Source of the DNA: Nitrospirota bacterium
Lineage (GTDB): Bacteria > Nitrospirota > Leptospirillia > Leptospirillales > Leptospirillaceae
NCBI GenBank assembly: GCA_021806225.1
Contig: JAJZXW010000021.1
Span: 1 to 64,000, forward strand
Direction: 5' to 3'
DNA: 64,000 bases
Within the stretch, counting starts at the first letter, position 1; the number at the start of each line of letters is the position of its first letter. Shown here piece after piece: positions 6,937 through 16,335 of the stretch. Below the pieces are notes generated by a model. The model saw only the letters and a list, made by a program, of their open reading frames with translations. It was not told where the DNA came from and did not search any database. Position numbers and translations under genes: made by a program.

Positions 6937-8859
6937 ATGGCGCTTAACCTGACCCAAAAAATCATCAAGAACCACCTGGTTTCCGGTGAAATGATTCCCG
7001 GAAAGGAAGTCGCGATCAAAATCGACCAGACCCTGACGCAGGATGCGACGGGAACAATGGCCTACCTCCAGTTTGAAGCACTGGGCCTCGATCGCGTCAA
7101 AACGGAATTGTCCGTATCCTACGTTGACCATAATATGCTTCAGACCGGCTTTGAAAACGCGGACGACCACCGTTACCTCCAGACCGTGGCCGCGAAATAT
7201 GGGATCGTGTTTTCGCGTCCAGGAAACGGAATCTGTCATCAGGTCCATCTTGAACGTTTCGGAAAGCCCGGCAAGACCCTTCTGGGGTCCGACAGCCATA
7301 CTCCCACTAATGGCGGGCTCGGAATGCTGGCCATCGGTGCCGGAGGTCTTGACGTGGCCCTGGCGATGGGGGGAGAACCTTTTTACACCACCATGCCAAA
7401 GGTGGTTCTGGTCAAGCTGACCGGAAAGCTTCAGCCCTTTGTATCGGCCAAGGATGTTATCCTGGAACTTCTCCGGCGTCTGACCGTCAAGGGCGGTGTT
7501 GGCAGGATCTTTGAATATGGTGGAGAAGGTGTAAAGGGGCTGTCCGTTCCGGAACGCTCCACGATCACCAATATGGGGGCCGAACTGGGTGCGACGACCT
7601 CGGTTTTCCCCTCGGACGAAGAAACCCGCAAGTACTTGAAGGCCCAGGGACGGGAAAACGATTACACCCCCTTCGCGGCCGATGCTGGGGCGACCTATGA
7701 CGAAACCGTCGAGATCGATCTCAATACCCTCGAACCTTTGATTGCCCAGCCCCACTCTCCGGACAATGTCGTCAAGGTCCGTGAAATCCAGGGCATTCCC
7801 GTGAGCCAGGTGGCGATCGGATCCTGCACCAACTCTTCCTACAAGGATCTTCTGGGAATCGCAGCCATTATGAAGGGAAAGACGGTCCATCCTTCGGTAA
7901 GCCTCGGCTTTTCGCCTGGGTCCCGTCAAACCCTCGAAATGATCTCCCAGAACGGCGTGCTCGGAGACCTTATCACCGCCGGAGCCCGTCTTCTCGAATC
8001 GGCCTGCGGACCTTGCATAGGAATGGGCTTTGCACCGCCGTCCGGTGGTGTTTCGATTCGGACATTCAACCGCAATTTTGAAGGCCGCTCCGGAACCAAG
8101 GATGCCAAGGTCTATCTGGCAAGCCCCGAAGTTGCCGCCGCCTGTGCCATCGCCGGAGTGATCACCGATCCTCGTGATCTTGGAGTCAAGGCGGAGACAG
8201 TCGAAATTCCGGAAAAGTATGTCCTTGACGACCGAATGATGATCTTCCCCCCGAAGGACGGCCATGGCGTGGAGGTTCTCCGCGGGCCGAACATCAAACC
8301 CCTACCGACCCGTGATCGCATTTCCGAAACGGTCTCAGGACAGGTTCTTCTGAAGGTCGGCGACAACATCACCACCGACCACATCATGCCTGCCGGAGCC
8401 AAGGTTCTTCCACTCCGCTCCAACGTTCCGGCCATTTCCCAGTATGTCTTCGAATCTGTGGATCCGACCTTCCCGAAGCGGGCCAAGGAAGCCGGGGGAG
8501 GATTCATCGTCGGTGGAGCGAATTACGGACAGGGCTCGAGCCGTGAACATGCGGCCCTCGCCCCCATGTATCTGGGCGTGAAGGCTGTCATTGTGAAAGG
8601 CTTCGCCAGAATTCATCTGGCCAATCTCATCAATTTCGGAATCCTTCCTTTGACCTTTGTCAACGAAGCCGATTACGACAAGATCGACAGGGACGACCAG
8701 CTTGAATTCAGCACGGCCGGACTTGAAAAGGGAACCCTTGTACTCAAGAACCTGACGAAGAAGGTCGAGATTCCGGTCAAGCATTCGCTTTCGGCGCGAG
8801 ACCTCGAGATTGTCCGGGCCGGTGGAACACTGGCCTACGTTAAGGGGCGCAGCAAGTAG
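6937..8859 (+). CDS. acn: Aconitate hydratase
   Basis: A 640-residue aconitase interconverting citrate and isocitrate. The [4Fe-4S] ligands are visible as GSCTNSS (Cys about 299) and ACGPCIGMG (Cys about 362 and 365). The C-terminal swivel domain has the GSSREHAALAP motif. This length fits the shorter bacterial/mitochondrial-like class rather than the roughly 890-residue AcnA type. The SD AAGGAGA precedes ATG 6937. In the reductive cycle it runs from isocitrate to citrate, feeding CcsAB. It has its own leader and a strong terminator downstream. The homologous isopropylmalate isomerase is less likely because the protein is a full-length single chain in an rTCA cluster. Confidence 0.93.
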   Translation: MALNLTQKIIKNHLVSGEMIPGKEVAIKIDQTLTQDATGTMAYLQFEALGLDRVKTELSVSYVDHNMLQTGFENADDHRYLQTVAAKYGIVFSRPGNGICHQVHLERFGKPGKTLLGSDSHTPTNGGLGMLAIGAGGLDVALAMGGEPFYTTMPKVVLVKLTGKLQPFVSAKDVILELLRRLTVKGGVGRIFEYGGEGVKGLSVPERSTITNMGAELGATTSVFPSDEETRKYLKAQGRENDYTPFAADAGATYDETVEIDLNTLEPLIAQPHSPDNVVKVREIQGIPVSQVAIGSCTNSSYKDLLGIAAIMKGKTVHPSVSLGFSPGSRQTLEMISQNGVLGDLITAGARLLESACGPCIGMGFAPPSGGVSIRTFNRNFEGRSGTKDAKVYLASPEVAAACAIAGVITDPRDLGVKAETVEIPEKYVLDDRMMIFPPKDGHGVEVLRGPNIKPLPTRDRISETVSGQVLLKVGDNITTDHIMPAGAKVLPLRSNVPAISQYVFESVDPTFPKRAKEAGGGFIVGGANYGQGSSREHAALAPMYLGVKAVIVKGFARIHLANLINFGILPLTFVNEADYDKIDRDDQLEFSTAGLEKGTLVLKNLTKKVEIPVKHSLSARDLEIVRAGGTLAYVKGRSK

Positions 8860-8885
8860 ACCTGCCTGTTCTTGTCGCACTTTCG

Positions 8886-8913
8886 GGGCCGGAAAAATTC
8901 CGGCCCTTTTTTT
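8886..8913 (+). terminator. Intrinsic terminator after acn
   Basis: Perfect 9-bp stem GGGCCGGAA (8886-8894) and TTCCGGCCC (8898-8906) with an AAA loop, followed by seven T (8907-8913). Confidence 0.9.
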
Positions 8914-8956
8914 GAGCGCAACTTCATTGACTGATCAATTTGGGAAAGGATGAATC

Positions 8957-9754
8957 ATGAGCAAGGACAATGAGGAAAAGGATCTCAAGTGGCGAACCCG
9001 GGTCGGCGGTCAGGTCGACGGGAAACCGGTTGTCAGAGGGTACCCTCTTGACGATCTGGTTGGACGGGTTTCTTTTGCGGAGGCGATCTATCTGATTCTC
9101 AAGGGAGAGCTTCCGACCGAACGTGAAAAGAAGATGATGGAAGCCATGCTGGTGGCATGTATCGACAATGGCATTGGCCCCCCCTCGGTCGTAGCCGCCC
9201 GGACCGTCTTCTCCGGTGGAAATCCCCTCAATGCGGCAGTGGCGGCCGGTGTGTTGACGCTTGGTGACTCGCACGGGGGTGCGATCGAACAATGCGCCAG
9301 GATCTACCAAGAGAACTTTCCCACCGATGTGGTCGATGTCAAGGCACACGCCAAGACTGTGGTGGACGAGTTCGAAAAGAAAAAGAAAAGACTTCCCGGT
9401 TATGGCCACAAGCTCTACAAGCGGGACCCGAGGACGATGCGTCTTCTGGAACTGGCAAAGGAATATGGCTATATGGGGCGCTTTGTCGAATTTGCCGTTG
9501 CGGTGCAGGACGAGCTCGAGGCGAAAAGCGGAAAGAATCTTCCCCTGAATGTCGATGGGATGATCGCCGCGATCATCTCCGAGATGGGGCTTTCCTGGAA
9601 GACAGGGAAGGGGATTTTTATTATCGGAAGAATTCCCGGGCTTGTGGCGCACGTCGTCGAGGAATGGGAGAGGGAGAAGCCCTTCCGCCGCCTCGAAGAG
9701 GGGACCTATGTCTATGACGGGACCCCTGTAAGGCCTGTTCCTTCGAAGTCGTAG
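8957..9754 (+). CDS. ccl: Citryl-CoA lyase (citrate synthase-like)
   Basis: A 265-residue protein matching the citrate-synthase-type domain of ATP-citrate lyase. It contains LGDSHGGAIEQCARIYQ and LPGYGHKLYKRDPRTMRLLEL, the His-bearing active-site segment, and ends in VAHVVEEWEREKPFRRL. It is much shorter than citrate synthase (about 370-430 residues) and close to the size known for citryl-CoA lyase. It splits citryl-CoA into acetyl-CoA and oxaloacetate, completing the citrate cleavage started by CcsAB. It begins with ATG 8957 behind GGAAAGGA, 44 bases after the acn terminator. No clear promoter is visible in that gap, so partial read-through is possible. Confidence 0.88.
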   Translation: MSKDNEEKDLKWRTRVGGQVDGKPVVRGYPLDDLVGRVSFAEAIYLILKGELPTEREKKMMEAMLVACIDNGIGPPSVVAARTVFSGGNPLNAAVAAGVLTLGDSHGGAIEQCARIYQENFPTDVVDVKAHAKTVVDEFEKKKKRLPGYGHKLYKRDPRTMRLLELAKEYGYMGRFVEFAVAVQDELEAKSGKNLPLNVDGMIAAIISEMGLSWKTGKGIFIIGRIPGLVAHVVEEWEREKPFRRLEEGTYVYDGTPVRPVPSKS

Positions 9755-9776
9755 TCGATTTTTGCGAAATCTCCAA

Positions 9777-9809
9777 TCAAGAGGGAATGGTTGCGGCCAT
9801 CCCTCTTGA
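9777..9809 (+). terminator. Hairpin after ccl, weak terminator
   Basis: TCAAGAGGG (9777-9785) pairs with CCCTCTTGA (9801-9809); ATGG and CCAT extend the stem with one bulged A. Only GGTTTTGG follows, so termination is probably partial. Confidence 0.5.
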
Positions 9810-9929
9810 GGTTTTGGAAATCCTCTGTCTGGTAGGATTTTAAAAAGGTGCCACAAAGGCGACCGGGATTACGTTCCAAGAATGACGCCAAAAAGCCGAC
9901 ATCCCGGGATAATAAGGATACCCTAGAAC

Positions 9930-10487
9930 ATGGCGGATGAAAAAATCGAGCCGGCCATTCCTCCTCCCCTGGAGGAAATCGAGCAAAAGTTCCCCGCCTG
10001 GTATCTGGGAGGGGTCAAACTCGTTCTTCTGACCCTTCTCCTGATCATGTTTCTTTCCATGATCTGGGGGGTCTGGGAGACGATCGAGCAGGCTTTCATC
10101 CACGCCAAGCATGGTCTTCTCTCCATGCTGAAGTCCCTTCTCGTCAACATTCTCCTCCTTCTGGCTCTCCTTGAAGTCTCGAGAACGATCCTGACCTACT
10201 TTACGCTGGGCCGGGTGAAGGTGACTTATATCGTCGACTCGGTTCTGGCGGTCCTTCTCTCCGAAACCCTCGTCACGTGGTTTTCAAACGAGCCCCTTTC
10301 CCGGTACATCGAGCTCGTCATGATTCTTCTCGCCATGACCATTCTCCGTGTCTATGCGATCCAGTATCACCCTGCCCCGGTTGGAGCCAAGGAAAAACGC
10401 CCATTCCTCGACCCCAGCTTCCCTCGCGTCTGGCGAAAAAATGAAAATGGTCCACGCGATAAGACCCCACCCCGTCAAAAATCCTGA
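9930..10487 (+). CDS. PsiE-like integral membrane protein
   Basis: 185 residues with about four hydrophobic segments: roughly 28-48, 66-86, 98-116 and 127-142. The stretch LLALLEVSRTILTYFTLGRVKVTYIVDSVLAVLLSET, read as a pattern, resembles the PsiE (phosphate-starvation-inducible) family. The C-terminus is polar and basic. Its function is unknown. It lies between ccl and the fumarate reductase genes, but it is not an Sdh/Frd cytochrome b anchor: the expected haem-ligand His layout is absent. ATG 9930 has only a weak SD (AAGGA about 10 bases upstream). Confidence 0.5.
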   Translation: MADEKIEPAIPPPLEEIEQKFPAWYLGGVKLVLLTLLLIMFLSMIWGVWETIEQAFIHAKHGLLSMLKSLLVNILLLLALLEVSRTILTYFTLGRVKVTYIVDSVLAVLLSETLVTWFSNEPLSRYIELVMILLAMTILRVYAIQYHPAPVGAKEKRPFLDPSFPRVWRKNENGPRDKTPPRQKS

Positions 10488-10522
10488 ATCTTTTCCCGAA
10501 AAGGGTCTCAGGAAACAAGCAA

Positions 10523-10564
10523 GGACCAGATCCCTAAAGGAATCTGATTGAATTGGTCTGGTCC
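10523..10564. repeat. Inverted repeat upstream of frdB
   Basis: GGACCAGA (10523-10530) and TCTGGTCC (10557-10564) are perfect arms 26 bases apart. A competing inner pair, CAGATCC with GGAATCTG, overlaps the left arm. This lies in a roughly 230-base gap between the PsiE-like gene and frdB and may mark a regulatory leader. There is no T-run, so it is not a clear terminator. Confidence 0.4.
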
Positions 10565-10722
10565 ACTCTGGTAAACTTTAACTCCCGAACACGCAACGTG
10601 ATGTCTTGGATTTTGAAAGCCTCGCCGACTCTCTGGTGGGAAGGGAAAGCCTTTCGAATTTCCCTCTTTAACTCCCCCGGGCGTCCCTCAACGCGAACCA
10701 GCAAGCCTGTGGAGTCAGACAT

Positions 10723-11409
10723 ATGGATAATTCCCAAAAAGAACAAGAGACAATGGTTCATGTGTCGATCAATGGAAGGGATTTTGAGGTTCCCGCCGGA
10801 TCGACGATGGTGCAGGCGATGTGGTATACGGGGCATGAGGTCATCCATGGAATCGGGTGCCTCGGAGGAGTCTGCGGCGCCTGTGCGACCGTTTACCGGG
10901 TGAAGGGGGATTTCCGCTTGAGGAACGCCCTCGCCTGCCAGACCCTTGTCCAGGACGGAATGAGCTTTTCGATGCTGGATTCCTACCCGATCCAGAGAGC
11001 GCATTACGACGTGGCACATTTGTCCGATCCGAAAGAGGAGCTCTTCACCTTCTATCCGGAATCAGCCACATGCCGGAACTGCAATGCCTGCACCGAGGTC
11101 TGTCCCCAGGGAATCGATGTCCGCGATTCGGTGTGGCGCGCCAATTTCGGGGACTTCAAGGCTGTGGCCGAACTGACGATGAGTTGTGTCATGTGCGGAC
11201 TATGCGTTTCCCGGTGCATTGCGGAGATGGCCCCACACGAAATCGCCCTCTATGCACGCAGGGCCTATGGAGCCAAGGAGCTTCCGTTTCCGACAAATCT
11301 CAGGTCGCGACTGAACGAAATCGAGAAGGGGATTTTTTCGAGGGAGATAGACCGTCTTCTCGGCCTTTCTCCGGACGAACTCAAAAAAGAATGCGAGGTC
11401 AAATCCTAG
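10723..11409 (+). CDS. frdB: Fumarate reductase/succinate dehydrogenase iron-sulfur subunit
   Basis: 228 residues. The N-terminal plant-type [2Fe-2S] domain has Cys46, Cys51, Cys54 and Cys72. The C-terminal part has two CxxCxxCxxxC clusters (Cys117-127 and Cys155-165). Two full ferredoxin-type clusters differ from the classical FrdB pattern ([4Fe-4S] plus [3Fe-4S]) and resemble HdrC/TfrB-type subunits. It should pass electrons to the flavoprotein encoded 1 base downstream. No membrane anchor gene is present, which suggests a soluble enzyme or an alternative donor. ATG 10723 has GGAG upstream. Confidence 0.85.
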   Translation: MDNSQKEQETMVHVSINGRDFEVPAGSTMVQAMWYTGHEVIHGIGCLGGVCGACATVYRVKGDFRLRNALACQTLVQDGMSFSMLDSYPIQRAHYDVAHLSDPKEELFTFYPESATCRNCNACTEVCPQGIDVRDSVWRANFGDFKAVAELTMSCVMCGLCVSRCIAEMAPHEIALYARRAYGAKELPFPTNLRSRLNEIEKGIFSREIDRLLGLSPDELKKECEVKS

Positions 11410-11410
11410 A

Positions 11411-13006
11411 ATGTCCGATCTGGTCGATTCGTTTTATGCCCTCATGCCGGAGTTCGATGAGACATCCCCTCCGGCGCTTTCTCCCGATGACCGCGCAAGG
11501 CTTCTTGAATCCTTTTATCCGGACTACCGGCCTGAAGGAAAGGCAACGATCCGGGTCGGCCCGAGCGCGGGAACGGTGGTCCCGGAAGAGATCGCAGCCC
11601 TCCTCGAATCCCGAAGCAGGATCGAGGGGCCCCGGCCTCTTCCGGACCACCCCGACCGGGATGTGGACATTCTCATCGTCGGAGGGGGAGGGGCAGGGAT
11701 TACGGCGGCCCTGCATGCGGCCGAACAGGGTGCGGGCGTCCTTCTTGCCACCAAGCTTCGTGTGGGAGATTCCAACACGGTCATGGCGGAAGGAGGAATC
11801 CAGTCAGCTCTCGGAGAGGGTGACAGTCCGGTCGATCATTTCAGGGATACCTTTCGGGGTGGGCATGGGGCGAACGATCCGGCCCTTCTGTCGGTCCTGG
11901 TCCAGGAAGGTCCGAGGATGGTGGAGTGGCTGATTTCCAGGGGCATCCTTTTCGACAGGGACCCTCAGGGGAACCTGTCTCTTCGGAAAGGAGGCGGGAC
12001 CTCCCGCCCCCGACTCATCTCGGCCAAGGATTACACGGGCCTCGAGCTGATCCGCGTCCTGAAGGAAGACGTTGTCAATGCTCCTGTGGAGATTCTCGAA
12101 TTTTCTCCGGCAGTCGAACTTCTTCAGGGGCCAGGCGGAGCCTGCGCCGGCGCTGTCCTCTGGGACCTGGACAGTCGAAAGTATCTGTATGTCAAGGCTC
12201 GGACGGTGATCCTGGCCACCGGCGGAACCGGACGGCTCCACTTGGGGGGCTTTGCGACTTCCAATCATTTCGGGGCCACGGGGGACGGGTTGTGCATGGC
12301 CTACCGCATGGGGGCGAAACTCGTTCATATCGACAGCTTCCAGTACCATCCCACCGGGGTCATCTTTCCATCCGAGATGGCCGGAATGCTGATCACGGAA
12401 GCGGTCCGCGGTGCCGGAGCCCGCATGTATAACCGGTTTGGGCGCCGATTTGTGAACGAGCTTGAAACACGGGATGTGGTGGCCTCCGCCATCATCCGGG
12501 AGTGTTCGGAAGGACGAGGGGTGCCGACCCCATCCGGGGCGTCCGGGGTTTATCTCGATCTCGCCTCGATCGACCGGGAAGCAGGTGAAGGAACCGTCGC
12601 AAAGCGTTTTCCGAATATCGTCAAACTCATGACCCGTCATCAGGTCGATCCGACCAAATTTCCCATTCTGGTCTACCCGACCCTTCATTACCAGAACGGC
12701 GGCCTTCAGACCGACCAGAACGGCCATACCTCCATCCCGAACCTCCTCGTGGCCGGAGAGGCTTCGGGAGGACTTCACGGGACGAATCGGCTCATGGGAA
12801 ATTCCCTTCTCGAGCTTTTTGTTTTCGGCCGGAGGGCCGGTCTGGAAGCCGTGAAAGAATCCAGAGAGAGAGCTCCGTTCTCCTGGAAAGAAGTCTCCAT
12901 GGCTCACGTCGACCATTTCGAGCAATCGTTGGCCCGCGAATTCGAGGGAGCCGATCGGCCCATGGCCCCGACTCTTTTTCCCGATTACCGCCGCAAGGAT
13001 TCCTGA
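11411..13006 (+). CDS. frdA: Fumarate reductase flavoprotein subunit, soluble type
   Basis: 531 residues. An unusual N-terminal extension of about 75 residues precedes the FAD-binding motif (VDILIVGGGGAGITAALHA). Substrate-site motifs QYHPTGV and GTNRLMGNSLLE are present. The His that binds FAD covalently in SdhA/FrdA (SHT-AAQGG) is replaced here: GDSNTVMAEGG has Asn, so FAD is probably non-covalent, as in L-aspartate oxidase. The chain stops soon after the Arg loop and lacks most of the usual C-terminal helical domain. It reduces fumarate to succinate in the reductive cycle. L-aspartate oxidase (NadB) is the main alternative, but direct pairing with an iron-sulfur subunit and sucCD favours fumarate reductase. 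Confidence 0.82.
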   Translation: MSDLVDSFYALMPEFDETSPPALSPDDRARLLESFYPDYRPEGKATIRVGPSAGTVVPEEIAALLESRSRIEGPRPLPDHPDRDVDILIVGGGGAGITAALHAAEQGAGVLLATKLRVGDSNTVMAEGGIQSALGEGDSPVDHFRDTFRGGHGANDPALLSVLVQEGPRMVEWLISRGILFDRDPQGNLSLRKGGGTSRPRLISAKDYTGLELIRVLKEDVVNAPVEILEFSPAVELLQGPGGACAGAVLWDLDSRKYLYVKARTVILATGGTGRLHLGGFATSNHFGATGDGLCMAYRMGAKLVHIDSFQYHPTGVIFPSEMAGMLITEAVRGAGARMYNRFGRRFVNELETRDVVASAIIRECSEGRGVPTPSGASGVYLDLASIDREAGEGTVAKRFPNIVKLMTRHQVDPTKFPILVYPTLHYQNGGLQTDQNGHTSIPNLLVAGEASGGLHGTNRLMGNSLLELFVFGRRAGLEAVKESRERAPFSWKEVSMAHVDHFEQSLAREFEGADRPMAPTLFPDYRRKDS

Positions 13007-13050
13007 GCACCCCCTGAAACGATCACAATTCCTATCGAGAGGAGAAGGTC

Positions 13051-14238
13051 TTGAACATCCATGAATACCAGGCCAAGGAGCTCTTCAAAAGCTATGGTGT
13101 GTCTGTCCCGTCGGGGGTTGTTGTGGATTCGGCCGACCAGGCGCGCTCCCTGATTGAAAGCAAAGCGGGAATCTTTGGAGGGGCGGCGACGGTCTTCGCC
13201 GTGAAGGCCCAGATCCATGCAGGGGGACGAGGAAAGGCGGGGGGAGTCAAAATCGCTAAAAATACCGCGGATATTCCCGGTCTTGTGGCGGGCCTTCTCG
13301 GAAAGACGCTGGTGACCCATCAGACGGGCCCGGAAGGGAGACTGGTCCGAAAGGTCTGGATCGAGGAAGGGGCTGTCATTTCGAAGGAATATTATCTGAG
13401 CCTCGTTTTGGACCGGACCAGCCGGCGCATCTCGATTCTCGCCAGTACCGAAGGGGGAATGGAGATCGAAGAGGTTTCGGCCGCACATCCTGAAAAGATC
13501 CTGACCCTGGCGGTGGATCCGGAAATCGGGTGCAAGGGGTTTGTCGGTCGTCAGGTGGCCTCTTTTCTCGGCCTTCCTGTCACCCTTTACAATTCGTTTG
13601 CGTCGCTTCTCTCCAACCTGTATCGCTTCTTCATCGATACCGACTGCATGATGGTCGAAATCAATCCTCTGATAATGACGGGAGACGGACGTCTCCTGGC
13701 GCTCGACGCAAAGGTGTCTTTTGACGACAACGCCTTGTATCGGCAGGAGAAGGTGATGGCCCTCCGGGATCTTTTCGAGGAGAACGAACTAGAGATCGAG
13801 GCCTCGAAGCATCGTCTCAATTATGTCAAGCTTGATGGTTCGATCGCCTGCATGGTGAATGGGGCGGGATTGGCGATGGCGACGATGGATGTGATCGCAT
13901 TGGCCGGGGGCAGTCCGGCGAACTTCCTGGACGTGGGAGGAGGCGCCAGCAAGGAGACCGTCGAGCAGGCCTTCCGGATCCTGTTGGGGGATCCGGCCGT
14001 CAAGGGAATATTTGTCAATATCTTTGGGGGAATCGTCCGTTGCGAGCGGATTGCGGGTGGAATCATCGCCGCCGCAAAGGATGTCAAGCTTCATGTTCCC
14101 CTCGTGGTGCGTCTGCAGGGGACCAATGCAAAGGAAGGAAGGGAAATGCTTCGCGACTCCGGCCTGAATTTGCAGGTGGCCGAGGAGCTCTTCGAGGGAG
14201 CGGAAAAGATCGTTTTGGCCGTGAAAGGAGCAAAATGA
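13051..14238 (+). CDS. sucC: Succinyl-CoA synthetase beta subunit
   Basis: 395 residues, starting at TTG 13051 behind GGAGAAGG. It begins [17 protein letters not shown] as usual for SucC. It has the ATP-grasp region [14 protein letters not shown], the MVEINPL motif (about residue 200), and the CoA-ligase segment [17 protein letters not shown] with [16 protein letters not shown]. It activates succinate to succinyl-CoA in the reductive direction. Its stop overlaps the sucD start (ATGA). It is a clear paralogue of ccsA at 4246 but has the standard SucC length and N-terminus. Confidence 0.93.
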   Translation: MNIHEYQAKELFKSYGVSVPSGVVVDSADQARSLIESKAGIFGGAATVFAVKAQIHAGGRGKAGGVKIAKNTADIPGLVAGLLGKTLVTHQTGPEGRLVRKVWIEEGAVISKEYYLSLVLDRTSRRISILASTEGGMEIEEVSAAHPEKILTLAVDPEIGCKGFVGRQVASFLGLPVTLYNSFASLLSNLYRFFIDTDCMMVEINPLIMTGDGRLLALDAKVSFDDNALYRQEKVMALRDLFEENELEIEASKHRLNYVKLDGSIACMVNGAGLAMATMDVIALAGGSPANFLDVGGGASKETVEQAFRILLGDPAVKGIFVNIFGGIVRCERIAGGIIAAAKDVKLHVPLVVRLQGTNAKEGREMLRDSGLNLQVAEELFEGAEKIVLAVKGAK

Positions 14239-15155
14239 GCATTCTTGTCGATCGGTCGACCCGGGTCATCGTTCAGGGGATAACCGGAAAGGAAGGAAGT
14301 TATCATGCCATGGCTTGTCGTGACTACGGGACACTCGTCCTGGGCGGAGTCACCCCGGGCAAGGGAGGCACGATCCATGAGGGCTTTCCGGTCTGGGATT
14401 CGGTCAGGGATGCCGCCGATGCCGTCCATCCCGACGTTTCCCTGATCTTCGTTCCGCCGGCTTTTGCCGCCGATGCCATCCTGGAGGCGGCGGAGGCGGG
14501 AATCGGGTTGATCGTCTGCATCACGGAAGGGATCCCGGTCCAGGACATGATGCGGGTTCGTCGCATTCTCGATATCAAGAACGAAGAAGGAGAAGACATT
14601 CGCCTCATTGGACCCAACTGTCCGGGAATCATCACCCCTGACGGAGCCAAGATCGGTATCATGCCTGGCTATATCCATAAGCGGGGGCGTGTCGGGGTCG
14701 TCTCCCGCAGCGGAACCCTGACCTACGAAGCGGTCTGGCAACTGACCCAGTTGGGTCTCGGGGAGTCGACCTGTGTGGGGATTGGAGGAGATCCGATCCG
14801 TGGACTCAACTTCCGTGAGGTTCTTTCTCTCTTCGAAAAGGATCCTGAAACGGAAGCCATTGTCATGATTGGTGAAATAGGTGGGGATGACGAGGAGAAG
14901 GCGGCTGCCTTCGCCCGTGCCCATATGACGAAGCCGATCATCGGTTTCATTGCCGGACTGACGGCACCTCCCGGGCGCCGTATGGGCCATGCCGGCGCCA
15001 TCGTTTCGGGCGGGAAGGGCTCGGCACGGGACAAGATGAAGGCCCTGGAAGCCTACGGGGTCATTGTCGTCGACAACCCGTCCGTGATCGGACGGACTGT
15101 GGCCGAAACGCTCAAGTCGGGATCCTACCGTCGGGTTCCGACCTGTCATGGCTGA
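14235..15155 (+). CDS. sucD: Succinyl-CoA synthetase alpha subunit
   Basis: 306 residues from ATG 14235, overlapping the sucC stop by 4 bases. It has the CoA-binding domain ([23 protein letters not shown]) and the phospho-His loop [22 protein letters not shown], typical of SucD. It forms succinyl-CoA synthetase with SucC. The product would be carboxylated by 2-oxoglutarate:ferredoxin oxidoreductase, which is not in this window. Confidence 0.95.
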   Translation: MSILVDRSTRVIVQGITGKEGSYHAMACRDYGTLVLGGVTPGKGGTIHEGFPVWDSVRDAADAVHPDVSLIFVPPAFAADAILEAAEAGIGLIVCITEGIPVQDMMRVRRILDIKNEEGEDIRLIGPNCPGIITPDGAKIGIMPGYIHKRGRVGVVSRSGTLTYEAVWQLTQLGLGESTCVGIGGDPIRGLNFREVLSLFEKDPETEAIVMIGEIGGDDEEKAAAFARAHMTKPIIGFIAGLTAPPGRRMGHAGAIVSGGKGSARDKMKALEAYGVIVVDNPSVIGRTVAETLKSGSYRRVPTCHG

Positions 15156-15188
15156 CTGCAATCAACAAAAAGGTGAAAGGAATGAAAT

Positions 15189-15650
15189 ATGTCATCTGAG
15201 ATCAAGGTCGGGGCCGTAGCCCCCGACTTCACACTGGAAGACCAGGACAAGAAGCCTGTGACGCTTTCCTCCTTCAAGGGAAAGAAAAATGTGGTTCTTG
15301 CCTTCTATCCGTTGGACTGGAGCCCCATCTGCACCAATGAGAATACCTGCTTTTCGAATGATCTTCCCCGGTTCGAGGATGTGGACTCGGTGGTCTTTGG
15401 CATCAGTACCGACAGCACCTTCTGCCACAAGGCCTGGAAAGAGCACCTCAAGCTCATGCAGACGCTTCTCTCCGATATCAAGAGAACGGTATGCAAGGCG
15501 TACGGTCTCTATATCGAAGAGGCCAACATCAACAAGCGGGCGACCGTCATCGTCGACAAGAAAGGCGTGGTTCGCTACGTCAAGGTTCAGGAAATCTTGA
15601 CAGCGCGTGACGATCAGGAGATTTTGGCCGAGCTGAAAAAGCTCGCGTAG
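15189..15650 (+). CDS. AhpC/TSA-family peroxiredoxin
   Basis: 153 residues with a thioredoxin-like fold. It begins [23 protein letters not shown]. The peroxidatic Cys is at about residue 47 in [13 protein letters not shown]. Further Cys residues at about 78 and 99 could resolve the disulfide. It reduces hydroperoxides, probably through a thioredoxin. It is the last gene after sucD, 33 bases downstream, and is followed by a strong terminator. Its place beside oxygen-sensitive iron-sulfur enzymes suggests protection of the cycle in an aerobic iron oxidiser; this is inference. Confidence 0.88.
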   Translation: MSSEIKVGAVAPDFTLEDQDKKPVTLSSFKGKKNVVLAFYPLDWSPICTNENTCFSNDLPRFEDVDSVVFGISTDSTFCHKAWKEHLKLMQTLLSDIKRTVCKAYGLYIEEANINKRATVIVDKKGVVRYVKVQEILTARDDQEILAELKKLA

Positions 15651-15690
15651 TCTTAAGACCTATTGTTAGATCTATAAAGGTATTCGTGTA

Positions 15691-15718
15691 AAAGGCCTCC
15701 CTTGAGGGAGGCCTTTTT
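15691..15718 (+). terminator. Intrinsic terminator after the peroxiredoxin gene
   Basis: Stem AAAGGCCTCCC (15691-15701), loop TTGA, stem GGGAGGCCTTT with a T-run to 15718. The symmetric A and T tracts could also serve the convergent lipoprotein gene ending at 15740. Confidence 0.9.
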
Positions 15719-15739
15719 GATTCAGGGTTTTTGTAAACC

Positions 15740-16306
15740 CTATTCCCCCGAAGAGGTGTAATGGTTACTGGGGGCAGCGCCGCCAGGAAGCGGGATGACG
15801 AGACGAATCTCGTCAAAGGTGGCTGTCTGAGGGTAGGAGTAGGACAGATGAAGAATGAGTTTCCGGGGCGATGGAGGGGGGCCCGGGAGGACGAAGAGAA
15901 GCGGAACGATTTTCTTCGAGATGGCGGGAACGACCCAGTCCTGATGGGACATGTAATGGTCGGTCCAGTTTGTCTTCCAGGAGGTCGGATAGAGATCCTT
16001 GAAAGGTTTGCTCGCGTTTTCGAGCATGAACTGGTAGCTCTTCTTTCCCCTCAGCCTGAAATGCTGGTCATTGGCCGTCAGGTCGAGGATGTTTTCCCTG
16101 AGGTGGATTCTAAGGGTCCGGGATCCCTTGTCCTCGATCTCGATCGGGAGAAAAATGTATGTGATCCCGTTTTTTTCTTCCATCACCGGGGGAGATGGAT
16201 GAAAGGAAAGAGGCGAATGGGTTCGGATGGTACAGGAGGAGAAAAGAAACAGGGACAGGAAGAGAAGGCCCGCCTTGCCGACCAGCCCTGTTTTGAAATG
16301 AGGCAT
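15740..16306 (-). CDS. Putative lipoprotein of unknown function
   Basis: 188 residues. A signal peptide (GLVGKAGLLFLSLFLFSSC) ends in a lipobox with the modified Cys near residue 25. The mature part is about 160 residues, largely beta-like, and contains no motif I recognise. ATG 16306 was chosen because it places the signal peptide normally; the frame extends to 16366. It is followed by a bidirectional-looking terminator and lies downstream of the fmdB-like gene on the same strand, 29 bases away, so the two may be co-transcribed. Confidence 0.65.
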   Translation of the reverse strand: MPHFKTGLVGKAGLLFLSLFLFSSCTIRTHSPLSFHPSPPVMEEKNGITYIFLPIEIEDKGSRTLRIHLRENILDLTANDQHFRLRGKKSYQFMLENASKPFKDLYPTSWKTNWTDHYMSHQDWVVPAISKKIVPLLFVLPGPPPSPRKLILHLSYSYPQTATFDEIRLVIPLPGGAAPSNHYTSSGE

Positions 16307-16335
16307 CGGTTTTCTTTCGGAAAAAAGGTCGATTC

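Noticed and set aside
6814-8265. 483-codon minus-strand open frame
   Set aside because: It is antisense to acn, has no family motif and no SD, and reflects the GC-rich third positions of the real gene.
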